From NCBI RefSeq assembly GCF_000367365.1, contig NZ_BARF01000014.1:248001-312000 (forward strand): a stretch of DNA of 64,000 bases. Direction: 5' to 3'. Each line of letters starts with the position of its first letter. The first letter of the stretch is position 1. Below, in pieces: positions 41,844 to 49,646 of the stretch. The translations under genes were made by a program, and so were the position numbers. Origin of the DNA: Streptomyces prunicolor NBRC 13075. GTDB lineage: Bacteria; Actinomycetota; Actinomycetes; Streptomycetales; Streptomycetaceae. The notes beneath the pieces are model-generated. The model saw only the letters and a list, made by a program, of their open reading frames with translations, was not told the origin of the DNA and searched no databases.

Positions 41844-42311
41844 ATGACCATGGCCTACCTCGCACAGCCCGAGCAGCAGCAGAGACTCGAATGGCTCGAC
41901 GGCGGCGAGTTCGCCGTCCTCCTGGACGCCGCGGCGACCGGCGGACAGCTGACCGTGGGACGGTTCTCCGTCGCCAAGGGCGAGGCACCGCCGTACCACA
42001 AGCACACCCGTGAGGACGAGGTCTTCATGCTCATCAAGGGGAGTGCGCTGCTGTGGTGCGACGACGAGGAGATGGAGCTGACGGAGGGCGGCATCGTCTT
42101 CCTGCCGCGGAACGTGCCGCACGGCTACCGGATCACCTCCGACACCGCCGACCTGCTGATGATCTGCACACCCGGCGGCATCGAGGGCATGTTCCGGCAC
42201 GCGGGACGTGACCTCACGAGCCCGCGCCCCGAGGGCTTCGAGATCTCCCGGGACCTCATGGCCGAGGCCGCCGACAGGTACGGCCAGATCATCGTCGGCC
42301 CACCGCGCTGA
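41844..42311 (+). CDS. Cupin-domain protein
   Basis: A 155-residue single-domain cupin. Motif 1 reads PPYHKHTREDEVFMLIKGSA (two His and a Glu, residues about 50-69) and motif 2 GGIVFLPRNVPHGYRI, giving a metal site of His, His, Glu and His. The tail (FEISRDLMAEAADRYGQIIV) resembles quercetin-dioxygenase-like cupins. It may be a dioxygenase or isomerase in the same degradative set as the esterase that follows 44 bases downstream; this is inference. Confidence 0.9.
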   Translation: MTMAYLAQPEQQQRLEWLDGGEFAVLLDAAATGGQLTVGRFSVAKGEAPPYHKHTREDEVFMLIKGSALLWCDDEEMELTEGGIVFLPRNVPHGYRITSDTADLLMICTPGGIEGMFRHAGRDLTSPRPEGFEISRDLMAEAADRYGQIIVGPPR

Positions 42312-42355
42312 CCCACACCCACACCGCACCGACCGGAACCACGAAAGGCACAGCC

Positions 42356-43270
42356 ATGTCCCGGCAACAGCGCCAGGCCCTCGACGAGATGCTGCGGCAC
42401 GGCCCGCTCGACCTCGGCGGGGAGGTCGCTCAACAACGCGCCCTCTTCCACGACATGATGACGTCCATCCCGTTGCCGTCCGACGTCAAGACGACGGAGG
42501 GCGAACTGGGCGGCGTGCCGGTCGTCACCGTGGAGACGTCGGCGACCGACCCGGCGGCCGTCCTGCTGTACCTGCACGGTGGCGCGTACGTCATCGGTTC
42601 CGCGGCCGACGCCGCGGGTCTGGCCGCCGAGGTCTCCCGGCGCACCGGTGCACGCGCCGTCTGCGTCGACTACCGGCTGGCCCCCGAGCACCCCTTCCCC
42701 GCGGCGGTCGACGACGCCCTGGCTGTGTACCGGGCCCTGCTCGACGACGGAACTCCCAGTTCGGCCATCGCTTTCGTCGGCGAGTCCGCGGGCGGTGGCC
42801 TCGTCGCTGCGACCCTTGTCGCCGCCAAGGACGCGGGCCTGCCCCAGCCCGCCTCCGCCACGGTGTTCTCCCCGTGGGTCGACCTGACCGTGTCCGGCGA
42901 CAGCGCGACGAGCAAGACGGCGGTCGACGCCTCACTGACCCCGGAGGGCCTGCGGACCCGTGCCCGCGACTACCTCGGCACCACGGACCCGACCACCCCG
43001 CACGTCAGCCCCGTCTTCGCCGATCTGACCGGCCTCGCGCCCCTGTTCATCCAGGTCGGCTCCTACGAGATCCTCCTGGACGACGCCGTACGACTGGCCG
43101 CGCGCGCCGCCGAGCACGACGTCCACGTCGAACTCCAGGTCTGGCCCGAAGTCCCGCACGTCTTCCAGGCGTTCGCCGCGCTGCTCGACGAGGGCGCCGC
43201 CGCGCTCGACGCCGCCGGAGCCTTCATCCGGGCCCGGTGGGCCGACGACGCGGACACGTCCGGCGAGTAA
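42356..43270 (+). CDS. HSL-family alpha/beta hydrolase (esterase)
   Basis: A 304-residue esterase. The oxyanion motif is LYLHGGAYVIGSA near residue 63, the nucleophile Ser lies in FVGESAGGGLVAATL near 140, Asp in the DDAVRLAARAAEHD region, and His in EVPHVFQAFAAL near 265. It is highly similar along its length to residues 80-373 of the fused esterase at 39854, so the two arose by duplication. Family members hydrolyse short acyl esters. It lies downstream of the cupin gene and was probably transcribed with it. Confidence 0.92.
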   Translation: MSRQQRQALDEMLRHGPLDLGGEVAQQRALFHDMMTSIPLPSDVKTTEGELGGVPVVTVETSATDPAAVLLYLHGGAYVIGSAADAAGLAAEVSRRTGARAVCVDYRLAPEHPFPAAVDDALAVYRALLDDGTPSSAIAFVGESAGGGLVAATLVAAKDAGLPQPASATVFSPWVDLTVSGDSATSKTAVDASLTPEGLRTRARDYLGTTDPTTPHVSPVFADLTGLAPLFIQVGSYEILLDDAVRLAARAAEHDVHVELQVWPEVPHVFQAFAALLDEGAAALDAAGAFIRARWADDADTSGE

Positions 43271-43275
43271 AGACT

Positions 43276-43289
43276 CCGCCGTACGGCGG
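43276..43289. promoter_or_regulatory. Palindrome CCGCCGTACGGCGG
   Basis: A perfect 14-bp self-complementary sequence six bases after the esterase stop and 46 bases before the XRE-regulator start. It is too short, and lacks a loop and T-tract, to be a convincing terminator; an operator for the XRE regulator is equally possible. Confidence 0.4.
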
Positions 43290-43334
43290 CTGAACCTCCG
43301 TGTACCGCAGGGCAGTTGAACGACACTGTTCTCC

Positions 43335-44237
43335 ATGGCTACGACGAACCACTTCGGCATCGCCCTGCGGGGGTGGCGCGAACGCGTGTCACCGCGGGAC
43401 AGCGGGCTGGAGGCGGGTGGGGACCGGCGCATCCCCGGGCTGCGGCGGGAGGAACTGGCCGGGCTGGCCGGTCTGTCGGTCGACTACGTGGTCCGGCTGG
43501 AACAGGGCCGCGCTCGCAACCCCTCGGCCCAGGTGGTCACCGCGCTGGCCAGGGCGCTGCGCCTCGAACCGTCCGAGCGCGACCACCTGTTCCGCTGCGC
43601 GCACCTCGCTCCGCCCTCGGCCGGGAACGTGTCCCGGCACGTCCCCGCGAGGGTGCACCGCCTGGTGGGCCAGCTGGCGGGCAACCCCACCGCGGTGTTC
43701 GCCGCCGACTGGACCCTCGTCAGCTGGAACCCGATGTGGTCCGAGGCGATCGGTGATCCCCGTACGTACGGCTGGGGCGAGCAGAACCTCGTGGCAGGCA
43801 TGTTCCGGTCGGGCGGCGTAAGGGGGCGGGCGCCGATCGCGGCCTGGCCGGTCCGGTCCTGGGCGGGCGACGAGGTCGAGGAAGAAGACCTCGTCGCCGA
43901 CCTGCGGGTGACGGCCGCCGCTCATCCCCACGACACGCGGCTCGCCGCGTTCGTCGACCGTATGCTGCGCGACAGCCCGCGCTTCGCCCGCCTGTGGTCC
44001 AACGGCACCGCACGCACCCATGTCGGCGACCGCAAGACCGTCGAGCACCCCCGGGTGGGCGACCTCGACCTGGACCTCGACGTCGTGATGGCCGCCGGCA
44101 CCGACCTCAGGATCGTCACGTACACAGCGGCGGCCGGGACGACCGACGCGGAGAAGATGGACGCACTGCGCGCCACCTGTCCGGAGCCGGGCCGGGGCCC
44201 GGCCCACGCCATGTCGGGGCCCGACGGCCCGAGTTGA
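43335..44237 (+). CDS. XRE-family regulator with MmyB-like ligand domain
   Basis: A 300-residue regulator. The N-terminal helix-turn-helix region has RIPGLRREELAGLAGLSVDY and VVRLEQGRARNPSAQVVTAL, the conserved form in this actinobacterial family. The C-terminal MmyB-like domain starts at HRLVGQLAGNPTAVFAADWT and contains VSWNPMWSEAIGD, a fatty-acid-binding PAS-like fold in relatives. Such proteins often control an adjacent dehydrogenase or hydrolase gene. It may govern the upstream esterase or genes outside this block. It is convergent with the MerR gene. Confidence 0.92.
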   Translation: MATTNHFGIALRGWRERVSPRDSGLEAGGDRRIPGLRREELAGLAGLSVDYVVRLEQGRARNPSAQVVTALARALRLEPSERDHLFRCAHLAPPSAGNVSRHVPARVHRLVGQLAGNPTAVFAADWTLVSWNPMWSEAIGDPRTYGWGEQNLVAGMFRSGGVRGRAPIAAWPVRSWAGDEVEEEDLVADLRVTAAAHPHDTRLAAFVDRMLRDSPRFARLWSNGTARTHVGDRKTVEHPRVGDLDLDLDVVMAAGTDLRIVTYTAAAGTTDAEKMDALRATCPEPGRGPAHAMSGPDGPS

Positions 44238-44248
44238 GGACGAAGGGG

Positions 44249-45259
44249 CTACGTCGACCTCGTCGAGGACCCCCGCAACCCGTCCGCCATCCATTCCCGG
44301 ACGGCCGCCGCCCGGTCCGGGTCCGGGTCGGGCCCGGGCGTGCCGTTGATCGTCGCCACCAGCGAGTGGTACTTGGTCAGCAGCTTCAGACCAGGCGCCT
44401 CGGCCGGCCGCCACGCTTCCTTGCCGTTCCGGTCGAACTCGACGAGGGCGCGCCGGGCCCTGTCGACGTCGTGCTCCCCGGTCATGGCGGCAACCAACTC
44501 GGCCGAGCTGGCGGCCACTTGCCCGGCGAGATCCCGGGCCTCCGGCACGTCCGCAGGCACGCCGGCCTGCTGGGCGGCCTGCGCCGCAAGGAGGAGCTTG
44601 CGATGCCTCTCGACGCGGGCCGTCATCTCCGGGGAAGTGATCAACTTGCCCTGCGCGGTGCCGAATGTACGTTGGAAGAAGTCCCGCAACGTCGTACGGA
44701 ACACCTCGTCCCGCACGATCTCGGCGAGTGCGATCCAGGCCTCCAACTGCTCGGTGGACGGCTCCTCCGGCAGCTGCGGCCGCAGGCTGTGCAGCCGTTC
44801 GACATAACCGGGACGGACGTCCAGGCCGTCGGTCACGAAGTCCCAGAACCGGTCGACGAGTTGGTCGCGGTCGTCGTCGGACATCGACGCCAGCTTGTGC
44901 ATCAGACTCACCTGTTCCGCCGTGGTGTGCTGCCGCGTGATGGTCCGCAGCACGGCACGGCGCGCCCGGAACTGCCGCAACTGATCCTCGACCAGCCGCA
45001 GATGCGTGACAGCGAGCTCGTGCAGGGTGGTCTCCGCGCCCAGCACCCGGCGAATGTCGTCCAGACCGGCGCCCAAGTCGCGCAGGGTGCGCACGAGTTC
45101 GAGCCGGGCGACGGCGTGCACGTCGTACCGCCGGAAGCCACCCTCGGTGAGACCGGTCGGCGCGACGACGCCCTCGTCGGCGTAGAACCTGATCGCGCTC
45201 ACACTCAGACCGGTGCGGCGGGCGACGTCCCCGATGGAGTAGAGCTCCAGTTCGTTCAC
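44249..45259 (-). CDS. MerR-family regulator, leaderless and self-regulated
   Basis: A 336-residue MerR protein. The N-terminal winged helix-turn-helix is LYSIGDVARRTGLSVSAIRF followed by YADEGVVAPTGLTEGGFRRY; a dimerisation coiled coil covers residues 70-110. The long C-terminal region (HKLASMSDDDRDQLVDRFWD and beyond) is helical and of unknown ligand. A GTG at 45268 is excluded as start because it lies inside the -10 box. The GTG at 45259, seven bases after the -10, fits a leaderless message. No target other than its own promoter is visible. Confidence 0.9.
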   Translation of the reverse strand: MNELELYSIGDVARRTGLSVSAIRFYADEGVVAPTGLTEGGFRRYDVHAVARLELVRTLRDLGAGLDDIRRVLGAETTLHELAVTHLRLVEDQLRQFRARRAVLRTITRQHTTAEQVSLMHKLASMSDDDRDQLVDRFWDFVTDGLDVRPGYVERLHSLRPQLPEEPSTEQLEAWIALAEIVRDEVFRTTLRDFFQRTFGTAQGKLITSPEMTARVERHRKLLLAAQAAQQAGVPADVPEARDLAGQVAASSAELVAAMTGEHDVDRARRALVEFDRNGKEAWRPAEAPGLKLLTKYHSLVATINGTPGPDPDPDRAAAVREWMADGLRGSSTRST

Positions 45260-45266
45260 ACCCGTC

Positions 45267-45297
45267 ACTATGGGATCTCAAGTGGCCTGAGAGTCAA
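45267..45297 (-). promoter_or_regulatory. MerR-type promoter with 19-bp spacer
   Basis: On the minus strand TTGACT (-35, 45297-45292) and CATAGT (-10, 45272-45267) are 19 bases apart, the over-long spacing that MerR proteins correct by distorting DNA. The dyad CTCA-N7-TGAG sits in the spacer. The MerR gene begins seven bases downstream. Confidence 0.8.
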
Positions 45298-45650
45298 CCA
45301 GTACGGGTACGGGCCGCCGTGTGTGTCGCTGACGCGCTGTCCCGTCTCCAGCAGCAGATCGTCGCCGCTGGTGTTGCCGCCCTCGCCGCGGGCGAACGAC
45401 AACGACTGCAGCCCCGTGAGGCGTTCACCCGGTCGCTGGGTCTGCTCCGTGCAGTCGAGGTCCTCCTCCGCATCCGCGCCTGCTCCCACGACGCGTCCAA
45501 CGCCGTGCGGTGCACGGTGACCGTGGCCGACAGCCGCACGGCTCCCTTCACGCCCGAGGCGGGCACCTGGAAGTGCCGGGTCAGCGTGGCCAACGCGTCC
45601 TCGGGCAACGGGCGCAGCCACCACAGACAGTCGTCACCCAGCACCGCCCC
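45294..45650 (-). pseudogene. Possible decayed small gene upstream of the MerR promoter
   Basis: The 430 bases between the MerR promoter and the sigma-factor stop have no intact convincing gene. On the minus strand one frame starts GDDCLWWLRPLPEDALATLT and reads sensibly for about 55 residues. A different frame then continues protein-like as ARGEGGNTSGDDLLLETGQR to near 45294. A frameshift between them would explain this. I do not recognise the family, and it may be non-coding. Confidence 0.3.
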
Positions 45651-45730
45651 CTCTACGCAGTCGGGTCGATCGTAGTGCCGGGTCGCCTCAACTCACCCTG
45701 TACAGAGGGAGGTTCGCAGCGGCGGCGGAC

Positions 45731-46612
45731 TCACCTGACGAGTTCGGTCGGCTCGTCCAACTGCGTCAGCTTCCGGGGATTGCGCACCACGTAGATCCGA
45801 GTGATCCGGCCGTCCTCCACCACGACACTGATCGCGGACGGTTCGCCGTCGATCTCGATCCGGCCCGCCGGTTCACCGTTGAGCCACACGGGCATGGTGT
45901 CGAACGCGGCCACCAACGCATGCGCGCGGGCGAGGATCGGCGCCACCAGCTCGGCTCCGTGCAGCGGGGCGAGCGCGGCGGCGACCACTCCGCCACCGTC
46001 GGTGACCATGACCACGTCCGGCGCCATCACCTCCAGCAGCTCCTGCAACTGCCCGGTCCGCAACGCGTGCAGGAACCGCTCCACCACGGCCCGCTGCTCC
46101 GACCGGCTCACCCGCACCCGCGGCCGCCGGGCCGCCACATGCTCCCGGGCCCGCCGCGCGACCTGCCGCACCGTGGCGGCCGACTTCCCGACGACCTCCG
46201 CGATCTCGCCGTACGGCAGCTCGAAGACCTCGCGCAGTACGAACACGGCCCGCTCGGTGGGCCCGAGCGTCTCCAGCACGGTCAGCATCGCGATCGACAC
46301 GTTCTCCGCGAGCTCGACGTCCTCGGCGACATCGGGACTCGTCAGCAAGGGCTCCGGGAGCCACTCGCCCACGTACTCCTCACGGCGCCGCGACACCGTG
46401 CGCAGCCGGTTGAGCGCCTGCCGGGTGACGAGCCGGACGAGGTACGACCGTGCGTCCCGCACCTGTGACCGGTCGACGTCGGCCCACCGCAGCCACGACT
46501 CCTGCAACACGTCCTCCGCGTCGGCCGCCGACCCGAGCATCTCGTAGGCGACCGTGAACAGGAGGCCGCGATGGACGACGAAGGGGTCCTCGCTCACGCC
46601 ATCGGCAGTCAT
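45731..46612 (-). CDS. ECF41-type sigma factor with C-terminal SnoaL-like extension
   Basis: A 293-residue ECF sigma factor. Region 2 is FTVAYEMLGSAADAEDVLQE followed by SWLRWADVDRSQVRDARSYL. The linker has the ECF41 motif EWLPEPLL, and region 4 is LETLGPTERAVFVLREVFEL with the helix-turn-helix ELPYGEIAEVVGKSAATVRQ. After residue 185 an NTF2-like domain follows with the signature DGGG (VTDGGGVVAA) and a late RNPRKL segment. In ECF41 proteins this extension replaces an anti-sigma factor and controls activity in cis. Its start overlaps the stop of the upstream carboxymuconolactone-decarboxylase gene, the classic ECF41 partner. Confidence 0.94.
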   Translation of the reverse strand: MTADGVSEDPFVVHRGLLFTVAYEMLGSAADAEDVLQESWLRWADVDRSQVRDARSYLVRLVTRQALNRLRTVSRRREEYVGEWLPEPLLTSPDVAEDVELAENVSIAMLTVLETLGPTERAVFVLREVFELPYGEIAEVVGKSAATVRQVARRAREHVAARRPRVRVSRSEQRAVVERFLHALRTGQLQELLEVMAPDVVMVTDGGGVVAAALAPLHGAELVAPILARAHALVAAFDTMPVWLNGEPAGRIEIDGEPSAISVVVEDGRITRIYVVRNPRKLTQLDEPTELVR

Positions 46613-47193
46613 GCCGTCGACGTTACGTCGGCGCCGGCGTGCCCCGTCCGGGATGCCAGCGGAATCTCGCACGAGTCCGCGTAGCCCTGCGAGGTGATCC
46701 CGTGCGCGGTGTTGCACCTGGCCGCCATGTTGGCGAAGCCGATGAACACGGTGAGTTCGACGAGCGCGGCCGGGCCGAGGCGGTCGAGCAGGCTCTGGGA
46801 GAGCTCGTCGCTGACGGTCGGCGGGGTGTTCGTCATGGCCTCCGCGTACGCGAGCACGTCCCGCTCCAGCGGTGAGAAGACCTCCGACTGCCGCCAGCGC
46901 GGCACCTGGCTCGCCTTGGCCAGGTCGAGGTTCTGGTTCAGCGCGTGGAAGTAGTTGACGTCGAGGCACCAGCTGCAGCCGACCTGAGCCGCGACGGCCA
47001 TGTGCGCGAATGTCTTGAGGCTCGGGTCGGCCGCGTCCCACGTGCCCACCTTGGCCGCGAACTCCTGGTTGGCCTCGGCGAGTTGGGGCTGGTTCCACAG
47101 CACTTCGACGGGCTCGGGGACGGCTCCGAGCTGCTTGATCATGTGGTCGCGGAGCTCGGCGGGAAGCTCGGCCTTCGGAACGCGAGGTGTCAC
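46609..47193 (-). CDS. Carboxymuconolactone decarboxylase/AhpD-like protein, ECF41 partner
   Basis: A 194-residue AhpD-fold protein with the redox or active-site motif QVGCSWCLDVNYFHALNQN (CxxC followed by His) near residue 85, and a C-terminal LGPAALVELTVFIGFANMAA helix pair. AhpD relatives reduce peroxides or decarboxylate lactones; the substrate is unknown here. The GTG at 47193 stands 6 bases behind AAGGAG. It overlaps the sigma-factor gene by four bases. ECF41 operons typically consist of such an enzyme plus the sigma factor, which activates the enzyme promoter. Confidence 0.92.
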   Translation of the reverse strand: MTPRVPKAELPAELRDHMIKQLGAVPEPVEVLWNQPQLAEANQEFAAKVGTWDAADPSLKTFAHMAVAAQVGCSWCLDVNYFHALNQNLDLAKASQVPRWRQSEVFSPLERDVLAYAEAMTNTPPTVSDELSQSLLDRLGPAALVELTVFIGFANMAARCNTAHGITSQGYADSCEIPLASRTGHAGADVTSTA

Positions 47194-47237
47194 GGTGGTC
47201 TCCTTGTACGTGTGCCTGGTCGATGGTTCGGCATGAA

Positions 47238-47286
47238 GACACCGGCGGGCTCGCGGATGTGACACCGATGGCTCGCGGATGTGGCA
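47238..47286 (-). promoter_or_regulatory. Duplicated ECF41-type promoter
   Basis: On the minus strand TGTCACA (47264-47258) and TGTC (47241-47238) are separated by 16 bases, close to the ECF41 promoter as I recall it (TGTCACA, CGTC). A 22-bp direct repeat places a second TGCCACA at 47286-47280, whose own TGTC overlaps the first -35. Autoregulation of the operon starting at 47193 is expected. Confidence 0.7.
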
Positions 47287-47350
47287 CCGGGATCGGGCAC
47301 TCCGGTCGGCCCCCCTGCTTGGTCACTCCGTGCGCGGGTACTCGGCCGAC

Positions 47351-47608
47351 ATGATGATCGCCGAGAACGAACACGTTGACCTTGCCGTATCCGGTGCCGC
47401 CATGGGCTTGATGGTGGCCTTTGCCGGTGGTCTCGTCATCGTCGCGTTGCTGGTGTGGGCCGTCCGGCTGGGCATCAAGGTGCGGCAGCGGGAACCGGCC
47501 CCGCCGCGCCCGGACGAGCAGCCCCGGCTGCCGGAATCCGGCCCCGTCGGGGAGATCAGGGAACAGCGGGAGCGTCCGCGCTGGAACGAGGGGACCGGCG
47601 GTTCCTGA
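47351..47608 (+). CDS. DUF6479-type small membrane protein
   Basis: An 85-residue protein with one membrane segment (GAAMGLMVAFAGGLVIVALL, near residues 14-33), then a positively charged WAVRLGIKVRQREPAPPRPD and a proline-rich cytoplasmic tail with GPVGEIREQRERPRWNE. This matches the DUF6479 family found mainly in Streptomyces, whose function is unknown. Two adjacent ATGs (47351, 47354) are possible starts. The stop overlaps the ATG of the LigD-type gene. Confidence 0.85.
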   Translation: MMIAENEHVDLAVSGAAMGLMVAFAGGLVIVALLVWAVRLGIKVRQREPAPPRPDEQPRLPESGPVGEIREQRERPRWNEGTGGS

Positions 47609-48540
47609 TGGCCGGCACCCGGACCGTGCGGGCGGGCCGCCGTAGCCTCGACATCCACCGCCCCGACAAGGTGCTGTTCCCCGCCGACGCGAACGGCAAG
47701 GAGTACACGAAGGGCGATCTCGTCGCGTACTACCGGGCCGTCGCCCCCTTCATGCTGCCGCATCTGCGCGGACGCCCGTTGATGCTGGAACGGCACCCGG
47801 ACGGCATCGACGGTCCCCGGTTCATGCAGAAGAACGTCCCGGCGCACTACCCGGACTGGATCAAACGCGTCGAGGTGTCCAAGGAGGGCGGCACGGTCAC
47901 CCACCCGGTCTGCGACGACACCGCCACCCTCGTGTACCTCGCCGACCAGGCCTGCCTCACCCCGCACCGCTGGCTGTCCCGGACCGGCCGACTCCACCGG
48001 CCCGACCGCCTGGTGTTCGACCTCGACCCCTCGGACGCGGGAAAGGGGAGCGACTTCGCCGCCGTACGCCAAGCCGCCCTGCTGCTGCGCGAGTTGCTCG
48101 ACGAGCTACGGCTGCCGTCCGCGCCGATGACCACCGGCTCGCGCGGTCTGCACCTGGTCGTGCCCCTCGACGGGCGGCAGGACTTCGACGCGGTACGCGC
48201 CTTCGCCAAGGACGTCGCCGACCACCTCGCCGAGGCACACCCCGACCGACTCACCACGGCCGCACGCAAGAAGGACCGCGGAGAACGCCTCTACCTCGAC
48301 ATACAGCGCAACGGCTACGCCCAGACCGCCGTCGCCCCCTACGCCGTCCGCGCCAAACCCGGCGCCCCCGTCGCCGTCCCCATCAGCTGGGACCAACTCG
48401 ACGCCCCGGACCTCGACGCCCGCCGCTGGACCATCACCGACGCCGTGGACCAGGCCGGCACCAACCCCTGGGCAGGACTGGCGAGTCGGGGGCGTTCCCT
48501 CACCCCGGCCGGTCGACGACTCGACGGCCTGCGCGGCTGA
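47608..48540 (+). CDS. Stand-alone LigD-type DNA polymerase domain (primase-polymerase family)
   Basis: A 310-residue protein matching only the polymerase module of bacterial non-homologous end-joining ligase D. Landmarks: DKVLFPADANGKEYTKGDLV, LMLERHPDGIDGPRFMQKN, the metal-binding acids in LVFDLDPSDAGKG near residue 138, and TTGSRGLHLVVPL. Such domains add ribonucleotides and fill gaps during double-strand-break repair. No ligase, nuclease or Ku gene is adjacent. Translation is coupled to the DUF6479 gene by a one-base overlap (TGATG). Confidence 0.9.
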   Translation: MAGTRTVRAGRRSLDIHRPDKVLFPADANGKEYTKGDLVAYYRAVAPFMLPHLRGRPLMLERHPDGIDGPRFMQKNVPAHYPDWIKRVEVSKEGGTVTHPVCDDTATLVYLADQACLTPHRWLSRTGRLHRPDRLVFDLDPSDAGKGSDFAAVRQAALLLRELLDELRLPSAPMTTGSRGLHLVVPLDGRQDFDAVRAFAKDVADHLAEAHPDRLTTAARKKDRGERLYLDIQRNGYAQTAVAPYAVRAKPGAPVAVPISWDQLDAPDLDARRWTITDAVDQAGTNPWAGLASRGRSLTPAGRRLDGLRG

Positions 48541-48586
48541 ACCACCACGACGACTGACGGCTCCCGCCCCGGGTACTCACCAGTTC

Positions 48587-49615
48587 ATGCGGATGAGCGT
48601 GGTGGACGTGGGCTCGAACACGGTGCGGCTCGTGGTGGCGGACCTGGAGGACGGCGTACCGCTGCCCGTGCACACGGCCAAGTGGAAGTTACGGCTCTCC
48701 GAGCGCGTCGGGCAGCCGTACGGGGAGATCCCCGAGGACTCCGTACGCCACCTCGTGCAGGCGGTGTCGGCCGCCGCGGAGACCGCCCGGCGCTGGGGCG
48801 CGGCAGGCCCACTCGCCTTCGCCACAGCGGTGGTTCGCGGCGCACCGAACCGGCTCGACGTGCTCCGCTCCGTGCGCACCGAGACCGGCGTACGGCTGTG
48901 CACGCTGCCGGGAGAGGTGGAGGGCGAGCTGACGTTCCTCGGCGCCCGGCGCTGGATGGGCTGGCGCGCGGGACCGCTCGCCCTGTTCGACATCGGCGGC
49001 GGCTCCTTCGAAGTCGCCTTCGGACGCGGCCGGTTGCCCGACTTCGTGGCGTCCCTGCCCCTCGGCGCGGGCCGCCTGACCCGCGACTTCCTCCACGGCC
49101 AGGACCCGCCGCCCGAGCACGCGGTCAAGGCGCTGCGTCGCGAGGTACGGCACCAACTGCGGGACGTGGCCGCACGGATCCGCTGGGAAGGACCCCGCAC
49201 CACCGTCGTCACGTCCCGCACCTTCCAGCAGCTGGCCCGGCTCTGCGGCGCCGCTCCCGGACGCCAAGGTCCCTTCGTGGAACGGCGGTTGGCGCGGGCG
49301 GAACTGCGTGTGGGCCTCGACCGGCTGGCCGCCCTCGCGGCCTCCGAGCGGGCCCTGCTCCCCGGCGTATCGGCACCGCGCGCCGCGCAGAGCCTGGCCG
49401 GAGCCGTGGTCGGGCACACGGTCATGAAGCTCGCGGGCATCAAGACCGTGACCGTCTGCCCCTGGGGCATCCGTGAAGGAGTACTGCTGCGGTACATCGA
49501 GGACGGCGGGTCGTGGTGGACGGAGATGACGCGGCGCAGTGACGACGCGGAGGCCGCCGGTGCGGTCGCTCTGCGGATCGCGCCGGCGCCGAAGCCGACA
49601 CACGTCGGTGGGTAG
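48587..49615 (+). CDS. Ppx/GppA-type phosphatase
   Basis: A 342-residue ASKHA-fold protein. The phosphate-1 loop is VVDVGSNTVRLVVADL near residue 5, the phosphate-2 loop LALFDIGGGSFEVAFGRG near 130, and the late motif VCPWGIREGVLL near 290 is typical. These enzymes hydrolyse inorganic polyphosphate or the pentaphosphate group of pppGpp, linking phosphate storage to the stringent response. It lacks the long C-terminal HD-like domain of E. coli Ppx, as usual for actinobacterial Ppx1. ATG codons at 48587 and 48593 are both possible. Confidence 0.92.
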   Translation: MRMSVVDVGSNTVRLVVADLEDGVPLPVHTAKWKLRLSERVGQPYGEIPEDSVRHLVQAVSAAAETARRWGAAGPLAFATAVVRGAPNRLDVLRSVRTETGVRLCTLPGEVEGELTFLGARRWMGWRAGPLALFDIGGGSFEVAFGRGRLPDFVASLPLGAGRLTRDFLHGQDPPPEHAVKALRREVRHQLRDVAARIRWEGPRTTVVTSRTFQQLARLCGAAPGRQGPFVERRLARAELRVGLDRLAALAASERALLPGVSAPRAAQSLAGAVVGHTVMKLAGIKTVTVCPWGIREGVLLRYIEDGGSWWTEMTRRSDDAEAAGAVALRIAPAPKPTHVGG

Positions 49616-49621
49616 TCGGGT

Positions 49622-49646
49622 GGTCGGCGTCCCTACCGCGCCGACC
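49622..49646. terminator. Hairpin between convergent genes
   Basis: GGTCGGCG (49622-49629) pairs perfectly with CGCCGACC (49639-49646) around a 9-base loop. It lies between the convergent Ppx/GppA and STAS-ANTAR genes and touches the latter's stop codon. Confidence 0.6.

Noticed and set aside
43276..43289. Intrinsic terminator after the second esterase
   Set aside because: The palindrome has no loop, and no T-tract follows; kept only as a possible operator.
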